Source of the DNA: Steinernema hermaphroditum
Taxonomy: Eukaryota > Nematoda > Chromadorea > Rhabditida > Steinernematidae
DNA: 64,000 nucleotides
Direction: 5' to 3'
NCBI GenBank assembly: GCA_030435675.1
Contig: CM059622.1
Location: 2,046,001-2,110,000 of the forward strand
Part shown: positions 10,778-21,299 of the stretch, one piece after another
Position numbering within the stretch: the first letter of the stretch is position 1
Layout of the letters: every line of letters starts with the position of its first letter
Position numbers and translations under genes: made by a program
The notes under the pieces: model-generated
Databases searched by the model: none
The model's input: only the letters and a program-made list of their open reading frames with translations
Told to the model about the DNA's origin: nothing

Positions 10778-11520
10778 CAGGGTAGCCCAGATAAACTGCA
10801 ACATTTTTGAATCGTTGATTTATATGGATTTCCGAGTGTTTGAGTAATAGTGACCGTCATATTCGTGTTCCGCGTCCTATTTTAGCTTTGAATATCTGTT
10901 ATTAGCTGTGATTTCGATGTTGATTACTGAAAAAAATATTAACGCTTGAAGACCGACTTTCCATCGTTCCGCTCGCCCAGCTCCGTAGCCGTCAAAAAGA
11001 GCCATTTCCCAAAGTCCATAATGGTTTCGGCCGAGGTTTTTGGACTTGGGAACCCGGAGCTCATTTTCTTGGAAGTTAATGCAAAAAAAAGACGACCTTC
11101 AATGGCGAGAACTGCCAGAAACCTGGTTCTGGCCAGCGTGGTGAAATCCTGGGTCACAGATTTGTCTCCCAACACCGCATGGATGTTTCAGAAGGACTGA
11201 ACGCGCCTGGCCATGGAGCCACGGACACGAATTGTTCGATTCACAGCCAACCAGGAAAAGGGAAAATTGGGTCGTGGGAAAATGTTTGGCCGCCGCACAT
11301 CCCGGTTTTGAACTCTCTCAACTTCGCTATTTGGTCAACCCTAGAGCCAAAAGCCTGCGCTACAAGCCACGATAGCGTGAAATCCCTGAAGCGCGCTCTG
11401 AAGACCGCTTGGAAGGAAATCACCCCGGAAGTCGCTGCGGGAATCTTGAAGAATTTCCAGAAGCGTTTTGGACGCCTGTATCGCAGCTGGTGGGGCCATT
11501 TTGAGCAAAACTGGAAATAG
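10778..11520 (+). mobile_element. Decayed Tc1/mariner element
   Basis: The left end CAGGGTAGCCCAGATAAACT follows a TA dinucleotide, 23 bp after the nuclear receptor stop. Transposase pieces lie in two frames: 10946-11200 (VSAEVFGLGNPE...), then 11179-11520 with the signature VWPPHIPVLNSLNFAIWSTL and a C-terminal SVKSLKRALKTAWKEI segment. The frame changes around 11190, so the gene is broken. No matching right terminal repeat was found. A different mariner-like end (CAGGGTGTCAATTAAATACT) begins at 11628. The related element at 43211-43729 shares the CAGATAAACTGCAACAT terminus. Confidence 0.75.
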
Positions 11521-12124
11521 GTTGTAGAGAATTTCCTGTTCTACCTCTACGTTATAAATTTGTTTGATTTCGTCCACTCTTCAAAAGGAGAGGTAAAAAA
11601 CTTCAACGTACGTGTAATTATACTCTACAGGGTGTCAATTAAATACTGTCACGCGTTCGGATTTTTATTTTTTTTTCCAATTTTCATTCTTTCTTACTCT
11701 CCTACACGCAGCAATATCTTCGTAAAATGAAGGAGATGGATTGGCTAAAGGCCTGTTCATACTCGGCGGAATATTCCGCGCGCGCGGAACACGAAAAATG
11801 TTCCGCAGGTGTTCATACTTTGTTCCGCGGAACACCGACACCACCCGCCGCGATTTTTGTTCCGCGGATCATTTTTCTTGTTCCATGGTCTGCCATGGAA
11901 TTTTTCGATGTTCCGCGGAACAAATGTGTGGTCTTACAGGGATTTTGGCCGCTTTGATCAGGTCTGCTGCTAAAAGAGTGAATTGAGCTGCCATTGTTGG
12001 CCAATGGTCATACTTGTGTGCTTCCCAAGCACTTTTGGACCTATTTGAATCGGCCTTCTCGTCACGCCGCCATGTACTCTATGTTAAATATGTACTAATG
12101 CTCAGATGCGTTATTTAGAGGTTT

Positions 12125-13062
12125 ATGATGGATAAGTGCAGCGAAGAGATCATTCCTGGAGAAGAGGAGTTGGTGCTCGTGCGCGAAGAAAACGAACTTG
12201 ATACTTCACATACACTGCCGAGAAAACGAAAGAAGAGGGATACATCCAGCATTCAGCCGTGGATTGGTACGGAATATACCGAAGACGACGTGAAACGTCT
12301 CATCGTCAAAGAAGTGCAGTCTCAAGAGTTCGTCTGGGCAGAAAGCCATCCAGACTACAAGAACACTTACAAGAAGACTGTAGTGTTTGAAAGTATTGCG
12401 AAGAGAATAAATAACGATACTGGAATGGATCTAAATGGCAAGTTCCTCGTACCGTAACTTACGCTTCTCATCTTTTTTAGGCCAGTATGTCGGAGAAACG
12501 TGGGGACTTCTCCACAAATATTACAAGAACAACGTTAGAGGAAAGAAGCCGAAGACAGGAGATGGATTAGATGCCAGTGCGAAGACCCACTGGAAGTTCA
12601 GCGAAGATCTCTCTTTTCTGCAGGAATCAAGATCGGCAATTAAAACGTACGTCTGTCGTCTGCTCTCATGTCATTATGAGTTTTAGGCCGCGTCTCCTGC
12701 TTTCGCAGGGCTCGGTCTCCAATTACGAGTATCTCTCGCAAATTGATGTCGACACTGAAGGAATTGGAGATGATCCAGTCAGCACTGAAGGACCATCCTC
12801 GACCCAAACGGTTCAGTCATCACACGAGCCGCATGTGCGTCGCCAGAAGAAGAGCATTGATTCCGTTGACGCCGCAATTATTTCTACTGCAGATTCGATT
12901 AAGGAGCAACTTGCACGAACTGTTACCGAAGCCACGTTTGGCCATTACGTGCAAAAGGTATTTACCGACGTCGAAGAAAAGAATCGTCGCCTCGCTATTC
13001 AGATGAAACATGAGATTTTGGAGATTTGTAATAAGTATGAGTTGTTGTGCCTGGACATTTAG
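12125..13062 (+). CDS. Harbinger accessory protein with MADF-like DNA-binding domain (284 aa)
   Basis: Three exons, 12125-12437, 12481-12646 and 12687-13062. The first junction only keeps frame if a GC-AG intron is used (AATG followed by GCAAGT, acceptor TTTTTTAG). Residues about 50-150 fit the MADF/Myb-SANT pattern: FVWAESHPDYKN, FESIAKRIN, then GETWGLLHKYYKN. The C-terminal part is polar and then helical. Autonomous Harbinger elements carry such a second gene, whose product binds DNA and helps bring the transposase to the ends and into the nucleus. A second in-frame ATG follows one codon after the first. It lies on the same strand as the transposase, about 100 bp upstream of it. Confidence 0.82.
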
Positions 13063-13159
13063 AAAATGCATTGTTTCCTATGAGCATCTTTCGTTTGTGC
13101 TGTTTCTCGGACAACTACCGTGTTTTTGTGCGAATTTAGCAATATATACATGTTTCCAG

Positions 13160-14484
13160 ATGATTTTATTCGAAGCGTTCAACTACTTGGTGATACTGAG
13201 GGAGCTTAACCGTCTAAGGAAACTAAGAAAGAAGAAACGTCGCTATTATGTGCGCCCAGCACACCTACTACACGAGCCAGCGCGATTCCGCTTGTTTCGA
13301 ACTTACTATCAATCAGACGATCGACGCGATCTCCAGAAGTTTCTTCGCCTATCAAGGGATGCTTTCGACGATCTACACTCTGTCCTCGAGGAGAAGATAT
13401 GTAAAGCTCGAACTCATCGTTTCCCACTGTCGTCAAAAGAACGTCTTGCAGTGTTTTTAAGGTATGCGAGACTTCTCTACATCCTCTAGATTATTTGCTG
13501 TTTAGATTCGCCGCTCACGAATCTAGCATACACAGCTTGGAATCTATGTTTGGAATAGGTTGCAGCACAGCGCATGCAGTAATCAAGGAAGTGACGGCAG
13601 CTATCAATGAGCGCCTCATCTCGTGCATGCCGACGCTGTCAGAAGATTTCCTGAGAAGAAGAGCCGAAGAATTTCACGAAAAATGGAATTTTCCGCATTG
13701 TCTGGGTGCTCTGGACGGAAAACACTTTGAGGTTAAAGAACCGCCGGGCCAAGGATCTCTCTACTTCAATCATTTACACTTCAATTCTATCGTCGGTCTA
13801 GCATGGGTTGATGCCCAATATCGGTTCATACTTCTAGACATCGGTGCCCCCGGACGATGTTCCGATTCTCAAGTGAGCGACTAATTTTGGGCCTGAAGTA
13901 CTAAACTAACTTAAGATTTACAACGCAAGTCCGATAGCAGAAGGATTCTTCGACGGAACCTACAGAATACCGCCACCAGCGAGGATTGGTAACTTGGAAT
14001 TACCGTTCGTCGTGGTTGCCGACCAAGGCTTCCGGTTATCCGACGTTGTCATGCGACCGTTTAATCGACGTGATGCAGCTCGCGACGAACACAAACGAGA
14101 ATTCAATAAACGACTTTCGAGGTGTGGACAAGTTGCCACTAAGCCACTATTAAGCTAGTCTTTAGAGCCCGTCGCGTGAGCGAGAATTGTTTTGGCATTC
14201 TCGTCAATCGCTTTCGTGTACTGCAGAGCCCTCTTTACATGGCAATTAGCGAAGCACAAAAGTTCGTCGCGGCCCTAGCGCTGCTCCACAATTGGATAAG
14301 AAGCCGCAAAATCGAACGAGGTGAAGAACCCGAGTACTTGGATCCCAACGCTGCGCCAATCTCTTCTTCGACGCCCTCTGAGCATCCAGCTCCCTCTTCC
14401 TCGCAAGGAATACGAACGAGAGAATTGTTTACACGCTTTTTTTCCAGTGCAGAAGGGCACATCGATTGGAACACAATTCATTGA
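13160..14484 (+). CDS. PIF/Harbinger DDE transposase (397 aa)
   Basis: Four exons, 13160-13461, 13506-13872, 13916-14121 and 14166-14484, join in phase through introns of 42-44 bp. The catalytic triad is intact: Asp171 in HCLGALDGKH, Asp259 in FVVVADQGFRL and Glu298 in ARRVSENCFGIL. The N-terminus is basic (LRKLRKKKRRYY). The C-terminal 50 residues are Ser/Pro-rich. The ATG follows a TTTCCAG acceptor directly, so either an upstream non-coding exon or trans-splicing may apply. The enzyme excises and reinserts the element at TWA targets. Length and motifs match the HARBI1/PIF family. Confidence 0.93.
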
Positions 14485-14745
14485 AGTTCATTGTTTTCAG
14501 CGAAATATTAAACGAGCTCAATATTAAAAAGTAGACACGAAACGCGTGAGGCGCCACGACAATCCTACGGTAGACGGTTGTTCCGCGCGCGCGGAACAAA
14601 TGGGTGTTCATACTTTTGCGGCGAGTATGAACGGAAATTTGTTCCGCGCGCGGGGAATATTCCGTGCGCGGGGAACAAATCGGTGTTCCGCGCGTTCGAC
14701 GGCATTTTTGTTCCCCGCGCGCGGAACAAAAGTATGAATGGGCCT

Positions 14746-14933
14746 TAAGGCAAATGAGATAGGAAAGTCTATCTCAAAAATAAAAAAAATTACTCCCCGG
14801 CCGGGAATCGAACCCGGGTCTCGCACGTGACAGGCGCGGATACTCACCACTATACTACCGAGGATACAATAGCTATGACATCCTCGTTGGTCCTGAGCGG
14901 AGTTGTCGGGCCTGTACAACTCTACAATGCGAC
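14746..14933. repeat. Right part of the block duplicated at 7936-8132
   Basis: Starts with the TAA target duplicate and continues AGGCAAATGAGATAGGAAAG through the second tRNA-Asp to GTCGGGCCTG. It differs from the first block by a few substitutions and small indels. Confidence 0.85.
14793..14864 (-). tRNA. tRNA-Asp (GUC), copy 2
   Basis: Same 72 nt sequence as copy 1, followed by a T8 terminator. It sits just outside the right end of the Harbinger element. Confidence 0.95.
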
Positions 14934-14990
14934 TTGTTTCCTTGTATTTTGAAGCGATGCACGGTTCCACCAACAGTATTGGAATTCGCT

Positions 14991-14998
14991 CATAAAAG
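14991..14998 (+). promoter_or_regulatory. TATA-like box of the 15043 gene
   Basis: CATAAAAG lies 45 bp before the ATG at 15043. Confidence 0.35.
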
Positions 14999-15042
14999 AG
15001 AGATAGGGAGTGGCCATGACAGAATCCTACTAGCTAATCACC

Positions 15043-16008
15043 ATGCATAACCTGCTCTACGGTCTCCTCTCCCCCTCAGTCGCCACTCAGCTGGACGCCT
15101 TGCTCAAGTACATCGCTCCCATTCCCCAGCAACTCATCGACGGGAATGCCTTTGTCGCCGATCTGTCCACCAGAGGTCTCGAGGCACTTCAGGAATCCAG
15201 CGCACAACGTCTCTTCGAGAAAACCGTCGACTTCGCGAAGGTGACTTTGGGAGGGAGTGTGCCCCTCGAAGCGATAGTCGACTACCTGAATGTGGTCGGC
15301 GACGCCTATTCCGCCAACTCCGACAAGACTAGAGACAAGGTGGAGCTGGAAGAAGCGAAGGCAAGTCTTCTGGAGGAGAAACAGGAAGTGAAGCGCTTCG
15401 CGTCCTTCGCCGCTCTTCTGGAGAAGGACCTCGAGGAGAACGCCGAGCGACTGGTAGAAGCCGAGAAGGAGGTGGAAGCCCTCCAAGACGAGCTGAGCCT
15501 TGTTCGTCGGATCCTGGGTGCAGAAGAAAAGTGGTCGCTAGCCGAGAAGAAGATCGAGAAGCAGGACGCTTCCCAATTCGAATCTGAAATGGACAAACTA
15601 AAGATGTTCCAACTGGAGGAAGAGTGTAGGGATCTGGAAGACGACTTCGCCTACCTCGAGGAGGAACATCAAAGGATCGCCACGGAGCTCCAAGAAGAAA
15701 AACTGAAGAGAATGGAAGCGGAAAGAGATCTGGAAGAGATGAAGACGAGGCAGAGGATGGGAAAGAAGAACTTGGCGAGGCAGTTCAACCAGCTGTTGGA
15801 ACGTGTCAACGAAGAGGTTCAGAAGCGTCAGAAGGCGGAGAAGAAGCTGAAGAAGGTCGAGGAGATCGAGAAGAACAAGAAGTTCGAGGCTCTGAAGAAG
15901 GCTGAATTCGCTGCGGTGATGAAAAGAAGGGAGGCGGAGACTCGGGCGCACTTCATGGACACATTCATGAAGGCCGGACTCCGCAATGACCATTTCGTCG
16001 TTATGTGA
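15043..16008 (+). CDS. Coiled-coil protein ending HFVVM, intact paralogue (321 aa)
   Basis: A single exon of 321 codons. Residues 1-90 form a conserved globular-looking domain shared with the gene at 3687-4432 (LLYGLLSPSVATQLDALLKY, DGNAFVADL, RLFEKTVDFAKVTLGG). Residues about 95-295 are almost continuous charged heptads typical of a long coiled coil. The C-terminal HFVVM is identical to that of the paralogue, hinting at a conserved tail motif. No signal peptide or membrane segment is seen, so it is probably cytoplasmic or nuclear. I know no family with this arrangement. The gene starts 298 bp after the Harbinger element. Confidence 0.85.
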   Translation: MHNLLYGLLSPSVATQLDALLKYIAPIPQQLIDGNAFVADLSTRGLEALQESSAQRLFEKTVDFAKVTLGGSVPLEAIVDYLNVVGDAYSANSDKTRDKVELEEAKASLLEEKQEVKRFASFAALLEKDLEENAERLVEAEKEVEALQDELSLVRRILGAEEKWSLAEKKIEKQDASQFESEMDKLKMFQLEEECRDLEDDFAYLEEEHQRIATELQEEKLKRMEAERDLEEMKTRQRMGKKNLARQFNQLLERVNEEVQKRQKAEKKLKKVEEIEKNKKFEALKKAEFAAVMKRREAETRAHFMDTFMKAGLRNDHFVVM

Positions 16009-16140
16009 GTGTCTTCCGTAGATCATCTGTTTGTTGATAAGTATGAGTATAAATAGTGTGTTCTGTAAAAATCTGCTTGGTTAGGGGCATTATGTATGCA
16101 ATGGGTCATGTATGTTACGCTAAGATTGGAACTAGGGGCA

Positions 16141-16330
16141 GACGTACAAAATACTAGTGGTGCTTGATCAAAGATGAGCGAGAATAAAAGAGGTTCAAAA
16201 TTATGGAGACCGAGGTACATAGGAGTACGGCGCTTTTACGGAACCTGTCGACATGGCCCAGTGGGTATTTCATCTACCTTCCATGTTTGCTGGAGGTTGT
16301 CGGTTCGAATCCCAGATCCATATTTTCATT
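16141..16330 (+). repeat. SINE-like repeat with tRNA-type B box
   Basis: CAAAATACTAGTGGTGCTTG and the following AGAGGTTCAAAATTATGGAG are shared, diverged, with 62562-62640. Further on, GGCCCAGTGGG and GGTTCGAATCC (16302-16312) resemble the A and B boxes of a tRNA gene, but no full cloverleaf can be drawn. The rest of 16009-16777 shows no gene. Confidence 0.45.
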
Positions 16331-16777
16331 TTCTTTTCACATCAGAACATATGAAAGGTTGATGAAACAGTCGAAAATCAAATACGCCGATCGTGCTGAA
16401 ATCTGTAGATTTGATGGGACGCCAGAAAGCCTAAACTCCATCCTTGAGATTGTTCCGGGGCCTGGACAAGATTTCTCGTCAAGTTGGAGTAATTGAACTT
16501 GTCTTGACACAACGACAGGAACAAACAAAGTGGCGTCTATGGACCCTGGACAAAAAGTCACTAACTTTCTAGGTTCCATTATGGCCGAGCGCTAATTCAT
16601 ATCATATTTCCACCCAGAATGATTCCTTTTCCATAAAGCCTCTCATCCTCTGCAAGTTGCAAAAATAATGACCCGATCACATCCACGCAGAGATGATGCT
16701 TTTAGTATCCATGGAGCCTTCAGGCAACGAGCCCACAACAGGGTCCATCTCGAGTCCATCTCGGTCATTCCTTAAAA

Positions 16778-17938
16778 ATGGGAGCCAAGATGAAGGCTCT
16801 TCTTCTCTTCTGCCTCGCATCCTCTGTAATGTTTTTTTTCCACGCTTACCTATGGGTCATCTTCGCCTGTTTAGACTTTCCACTTGAATATGTTTCCTGT
16901 GGTTAACGGTGAGCTAATACATGGTCAAATCGAGGAGAACACCGCTTCTCAGTACGGAAAGGTTAGTATCGGATCATAATAGAGAGGATCCGAATTTTCC
17001 CGGTATATATTGGCTCAGGTTCGGCTCGGTTCAGAGAATCCGGCTCGGCTCCAGCTTGATTGAATCTCTGGTTTAGGGTCATAGAGAGGGTTGAGTTCGA
17101 TCCAGAACAAAACTCATACGCATGACCTATGAGCACTTTCATGGATTTGTTTAGGATTTGGAAGTTCGCGGTGATGAACTGGACCTGGGGAACCTGGAAC
17201 AGGCCAAAGAAGAAGACCCAACGTCTGGCGATGTTCTTAAACCGCGCGACTGTTGGATTGCTACGGTGGATGACGGCGAAGAGAATCGAACTCCTTCTCC
17301 TGTGAGATCGAAAAGCTCATTATGCTCTCGATAAGATGCTCTGTTTAGTCTCTTCCACTCTACACTGAAGAACGAAGTCTACCTGACGGAAAATGTGGAC
17401 GTGGAGACGTTTCCGAAGAGAAGACGGAAGACGGAGATCAGCTCTTTGAAGACGCCACTGAGGATCAGTGCGTGACATCCGCGAAAGGGAGGTTGGATGG
17501 AGACGTTTCCGAAGGACTTCTAGAATCGGCCTTCGATAGCGATGTAGTGATGATTGAGATCGACGATCAGCAGGAGGCTATGACCCAAGAAATCGATGGG
17601 GCACCTGAGTCAATAACCTTTGAGCAAGAGGATTCGGGGCTCGAAAATCTGAAGGAAGAGGCTTTGACAGATCCAATCAGTGATGCTACTTCTCTATCCG
17701 TAAGGTGTTTCCCTCTACTCCCCTAAGGAGTGTGTTCTAGAGCCACCCATTCTCTATTGCAGGACGTATAGAGGACGACCGTACTTGCCTTATAACTAAG
17801 ACTTGTCGCAATGGCAATATTGAACGCGTCGAGTTTTGCAGTGGCCAGAAGGGAAAGAAACGTCCTGAAGCCCAAGAAGAGAATGATAAAGAGGACAGTA
17901 AGCAGGTGGATGGCCAGCCGGTCCACTACGAGCTTTAA
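16778..17938 (+). CDS. Secreted acidic protein of unknown function (276 aa)
   Basis: Five exons, 16778-16825, 16875-16961, 17155-17301, 17349-17699 and 17741-17938, all with phase-0 junctions, total 277 codons with the stop. A start at 16790 is also possible. The N-terminus, MKALLLFCLASSTFHLNMF, is a likely signal peptide. The rest is strongly acidic (LFEDATEDQ, EIDDQQEA, DLEVRGDELDLGN) with a few Cys, mainly near RDCW, KCGRGDVSE and a final RTCLITKTC...FCSG cluster. A GDVSE motif occurs twice. An AATAAA lies about 57 bp after the stop. No known domain is recognised. Phase-0 exons throughout would let exons be gained or lost without frame change. Confidence 0.7.
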
Positions 17939-18154
17939 GGCACAATACGACTTTTTAAAAAGTGACGCTTGGCCGGGGCCGGGGAACATGTAGAAAATAA
18001 ATGTATATTTGTTACATGGCTTGAAGGGTCGACCACTTGTTCTTTTGACAGTCGAACATGCACACTAATGAGTCACAGGATCCGGTTCATCATTATCCCA
18101 AGGTCGTCCCAAACCAGTAAATATCGGCGACACACTGTCAGTACATTATTCGTT

Positions 18155-18867
18155 ATGAACGCTTTGCATTTGTTGTCGTTTGTTCTTCTTCTTGGCACTT
18201 CTGCCTTCGAATCAATGGCCGTCTTGGAGGACAGAGTCCGGGAGTTTGTTAAAAATGACATCCTCTCCATAGACGACCCACGAAAAGCCGCCGAAACTCT
18301 CAATGGCCTTCTTCGCAACGCCACCAGGTGAATAGAGCTTTGAGATTCGTGAGTAACTGCCCGGTTCAGCGGCCTAGATTTCTGGATTATGGCTCTAAAG
18401 GAAGGTAAACACCCCTTCTGGGGCAATGCCATCCAGTTCCAACACGCCAACCGTACCTTCTTGGTCGTGCCCATCAAGACAGAGCAGGTCCCAGAAAACA
18501 TTCTCTACTTGATGCATCCAAAAATTCAGCGGCTGACACTTGACAAGTACGAGGCATTTCGAGAATGGTAGGACACGAGGATAGAGCACCGAGTTTTTGG
18601 TACATCCTTTTCAGTGTGTCCCACATCGAAGACGTCCCGATGATTCTTGCGAAGATTCTGCACAACATAGCCGAGCCGGATAACTTCTACTCCTACGTCG
18701 AGATTCTGTCCGAAAACGGCGAAAACACGAGTCCTATCGAGGCATCATTTGTGAATGACACTATGGTGAGATCGTACATCATCGCCGAGACCGGAGTCAA
18801 CGTCGCGTTCTGTTCGAATCCGACCAAGCACAAGCTCTACGATATCACCGTAGCCATTTCGTTTTGA
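18155..18867 (+). CDS. Secreted three-exon family, member 1 (207 aa)
   Basis: Exons 18155-18327, 18370-18567 and 18615-18867 (173, 198 and 253 nt). A signal peptide (MNALHLLSFVLLLGTSAFES) is followed by a helical stretch ending LNGLLRNATR, a central part with FWGNAIQF...RTFLVVPIKT, and a last exon with a Cys near the C-terminus (VAFCSNPTK). Both introns are phase 2, the second inside a conserved Trp-Cys pair (EW/C). The gene at 19854-20577 has the same first and second exon lengths and phases, and the last three exons of 23737-25278 follow the same plan. The molecular function is unknown; it is probably exported. Confidence 0.8.
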
Positions 18868-19853
18868 GTTGAAAAGTCACGAGAGTTATGGTGACTTTAT
18901 AGATCCTCCATAAAGATTTCTTATGTTTCCTTAAAGTTTCTATAAAATTTGCCTATGAAATCATATGTATTGGATTGGAAGTGTAAGCCGAGTAGTTCTC
19001 CATCCCCCTACGTAGTAGAACCCATAAGGGGCATTAAAACTGATGGACGACCCTTCCCCATTCCAACCCAAACTCTTTCATTTGTGCCCACCTTTGTGGT
19101 TGTGTCGTCCGTTTGCTCTCACAGAAATGAGTTCAGTGAGCTGAGTTTGAGTTCAGAAATGAGGTCGTTCTTGGTCGTCATTGTCGGCGCATATTGCTCT
19201 TTGTACGCGACCGGTCTTTATTTGCGAACACTCAGAATGAACCAGATATATAGGGGCCTATACACGCCAAAGGGCAAGTCCAATCTGCCCTCAACACTAG
19301 GCATACAGTCAGATAACTTTCCAGTCGCTTTTGCAGTCAGTAGTGTTTTAAAAACCGGAGTCAACGTACAGAAAAGGAAATGCAGACGACAAGCTCTTCT
19401 TCTTCCATCAGGTCGATGTCACCTGACAATGTTTGGTCATCTTGGACGTCCATGTCCTCATCACGTGCCTGGACAGTGGAAACATCGTCTTCTTTGGTTG
19501 TGGGTGTTTTCTCGTAGTCTTGTCGCTGGTTCACCAGTGGATCTGAGGAGCGATGGAGGAGTCATACGCGGAGAAAGAATCGAAAGCAATCGTTTCGGGG
19601 TCACCGGAACTCGAAAAAAAAACTGAACCGATGAAAAAAAAATGAAAAGGGAAAAACCGAATCCGAAACTTTCGGTTACCTGACCAGAAAACCCGAAGCA
19701 GACAACTCTGATTTTGACCGTAGTGCAGCAAAATCTTTGGCCTTGTCTACATTCATATCCATCCTTTAAACCTATTTTTCTGAGTGATAGATCGCGAGTC
19801 GCATCGCTCGTGGTTGAATCACAAAATGCACTTTAATAGAAGAAGAGAAAACT
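18868..19853. other. Spacer between convergent paralogues
   Basis: Open frames exist but lack start context and intron partners. No repeat or RNA is seen. Confidence 0.35.
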
Positions 19854-20577
19854 TCAAAGCGCTATAAAGGTGAACACTTCGAAGACCTTTTCTTCTTTCG
19901 GCTTCGAGCAGAGAGTGGAGTTAGAAGTGGAACTGAGCGCCAAGAAGGAGTCCATCGGATTGTCGACGGGGGCCATCGCCGCGAAAGGATGCTGATCGCA
20001 TCCAGTGCAGAGGGTTTGGAAGTAGGAGGCGAAGTGGAACTCCTCGGCCGTCTTCTTTAACGTCTCCTCGATGGCTTTCTGCACTTCCTCGGCGCTCTTG
20101 ACACTGAATTTCATGTTCATAAATCGTTAATCACAAGAGAAGTGAGTAGCCTACCACTCGTGGAAAGGTTTCTTGATGTCGTCCAGAAAATGGCCGATTT
20201 GAGGAGATTCCTTGAAGGTATTATCTTCTTCAGAGTGCATTCTTAGGGGCATCACCACGAAGGTCCTGTTCTCGTCCTTCAGCTGGACGGCCTTGCCGAA
20301 GATGAGAAGGTTGGGGTCGGTCTTGTAGATCAGGACGCAGAAGTCCGAGTCGCTTAAACAGAGCGTTTTAAGGGCGTCCTCTTTTGGATGCCCTGATTCT
20401 ATACCTGGTGCTGTTCCTGAGAAGATCGCGGAGAGTCACCACCGCCTCGTGTGGATTCACAATCGAGTGGACGTTCGAGTCGACGAGCTTCTTGACTTGA
20501 GCCTCGAGGTCGTCTTCGGATTCGGCGGCATGGGTGCAGCCGAGAAGAAGCAGGACGAAACAGAGTACGGATCTCAT
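19854..20577 (-). CDS. Secreted three-exon family, member 2 (206 aa)
   Basis: Exons 20577..20405, 20352..20155 and 20103..19854 (173, 198 and 250 nt) give 206 residues. The signal peptide is MRSVLCFVLLLLGCTHAAES. The remaining plan matches member 1: LRDLLRNSTR at the end of exon 1, LLIFGKAVQL...RTFVVMPLRM in exon 2, the EW/C junction, and STLCSKPK near the C-terminus. Orientation is tail-to-tail with member 1. Exact conservation of exon lengths and intron phases with about 25-30 percent identity by eye points to an old duplication under constraint. An ATTAAA-type poly(A) signal may lie just after the stop. Confidence 0.8.
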
Positions 20578-21299
20578 GGCGAGTGCTGCCGGGGAGCGGT
20601 TTCACGCGCTTTTTAATTGCCGCTAATCGCCACGTGAACGCTCTTTCCTGTCGCCGGTGACGACCTTGGAATGGGTTTTCCGGGCTTAATGAGCACTCTG
20701 ATCGGCTCTGCACCGAGTCTGCAAAACGATCTGGTCGGTGCACAGCTGGTAGTACGACGTTGTATATAAGGAGAGTTCATAAAAGAGGTCATAAGCGCCC
20801 CTTAGGTAAGGTTTCAAATGCCGATTCATCATGCGTTGTCAAATTTGGGCAATATACAAAGAGAACTGTCAGATGTACAACAAGGTAACGCTGTTTATTT
20901 TCCACAGATGACTCACCATGCCGACAGGAGATGTAACACATTCCGCTGACTCAGATTTGGCGCGGCCACAGAAATAGCCCTTCCCCTATTTTCTGGGTGT
21001 TTTTGAGTGCATTTTTGCGTCGTCGTTCTTCAGGGTATTGTCATTAAGCGCACATAAAATAGTGCGACTTTCCGTACGCCTATTTCTGTGGCCGTCACAT
21101 TAGATACATATAAGAAAAGCCACTTTTCTTCTCGCTTTCGCTCCGGCACTTTCTCAAATTTGTCGCCTGAATGACTCTGCTTTTTGTCCATAGAAGTTAT
21201 AAGATGAAAACAGATATTCTAATCGGAAGGTTCTTTTCATTTGCTCTTTATTCTCAATACATGTTTATACAGGTCTGATATACACGAGGTGCAGGACTG
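20578..21299. other. Intergenic stretch
   Basis: I see no gene. Two short near-complementary segments around TTTCTGTGGCC (about 20966 and 21082) suggest a small inverted repeat. Confidence 0.3.

Larger units (their letters stand above)
11749..14745 (+). mobile_element. Complete PIF/Harbinger DNA transposon (2,997 bp)
   Basis: The element starts AGGCCTGTTCATACT and ends AGTATGAATGGGCCT, imperfect terminal inverted repeats, and is flanked by the 3 bp target duplication TAA (11746-11748 and 14746-14748), standard for this superfamily. Subterminal regions are dense in TTCCGCGCGCGGAA-like palindromes. Inside are two intact multi-exon genes, a MADF/Myb-like accessory protein and a DDE transposase. 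The empty target is preserved in the duplicated block at 7936. Intact frames and clean ends suggest recent activity. Confidence 0.93.
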
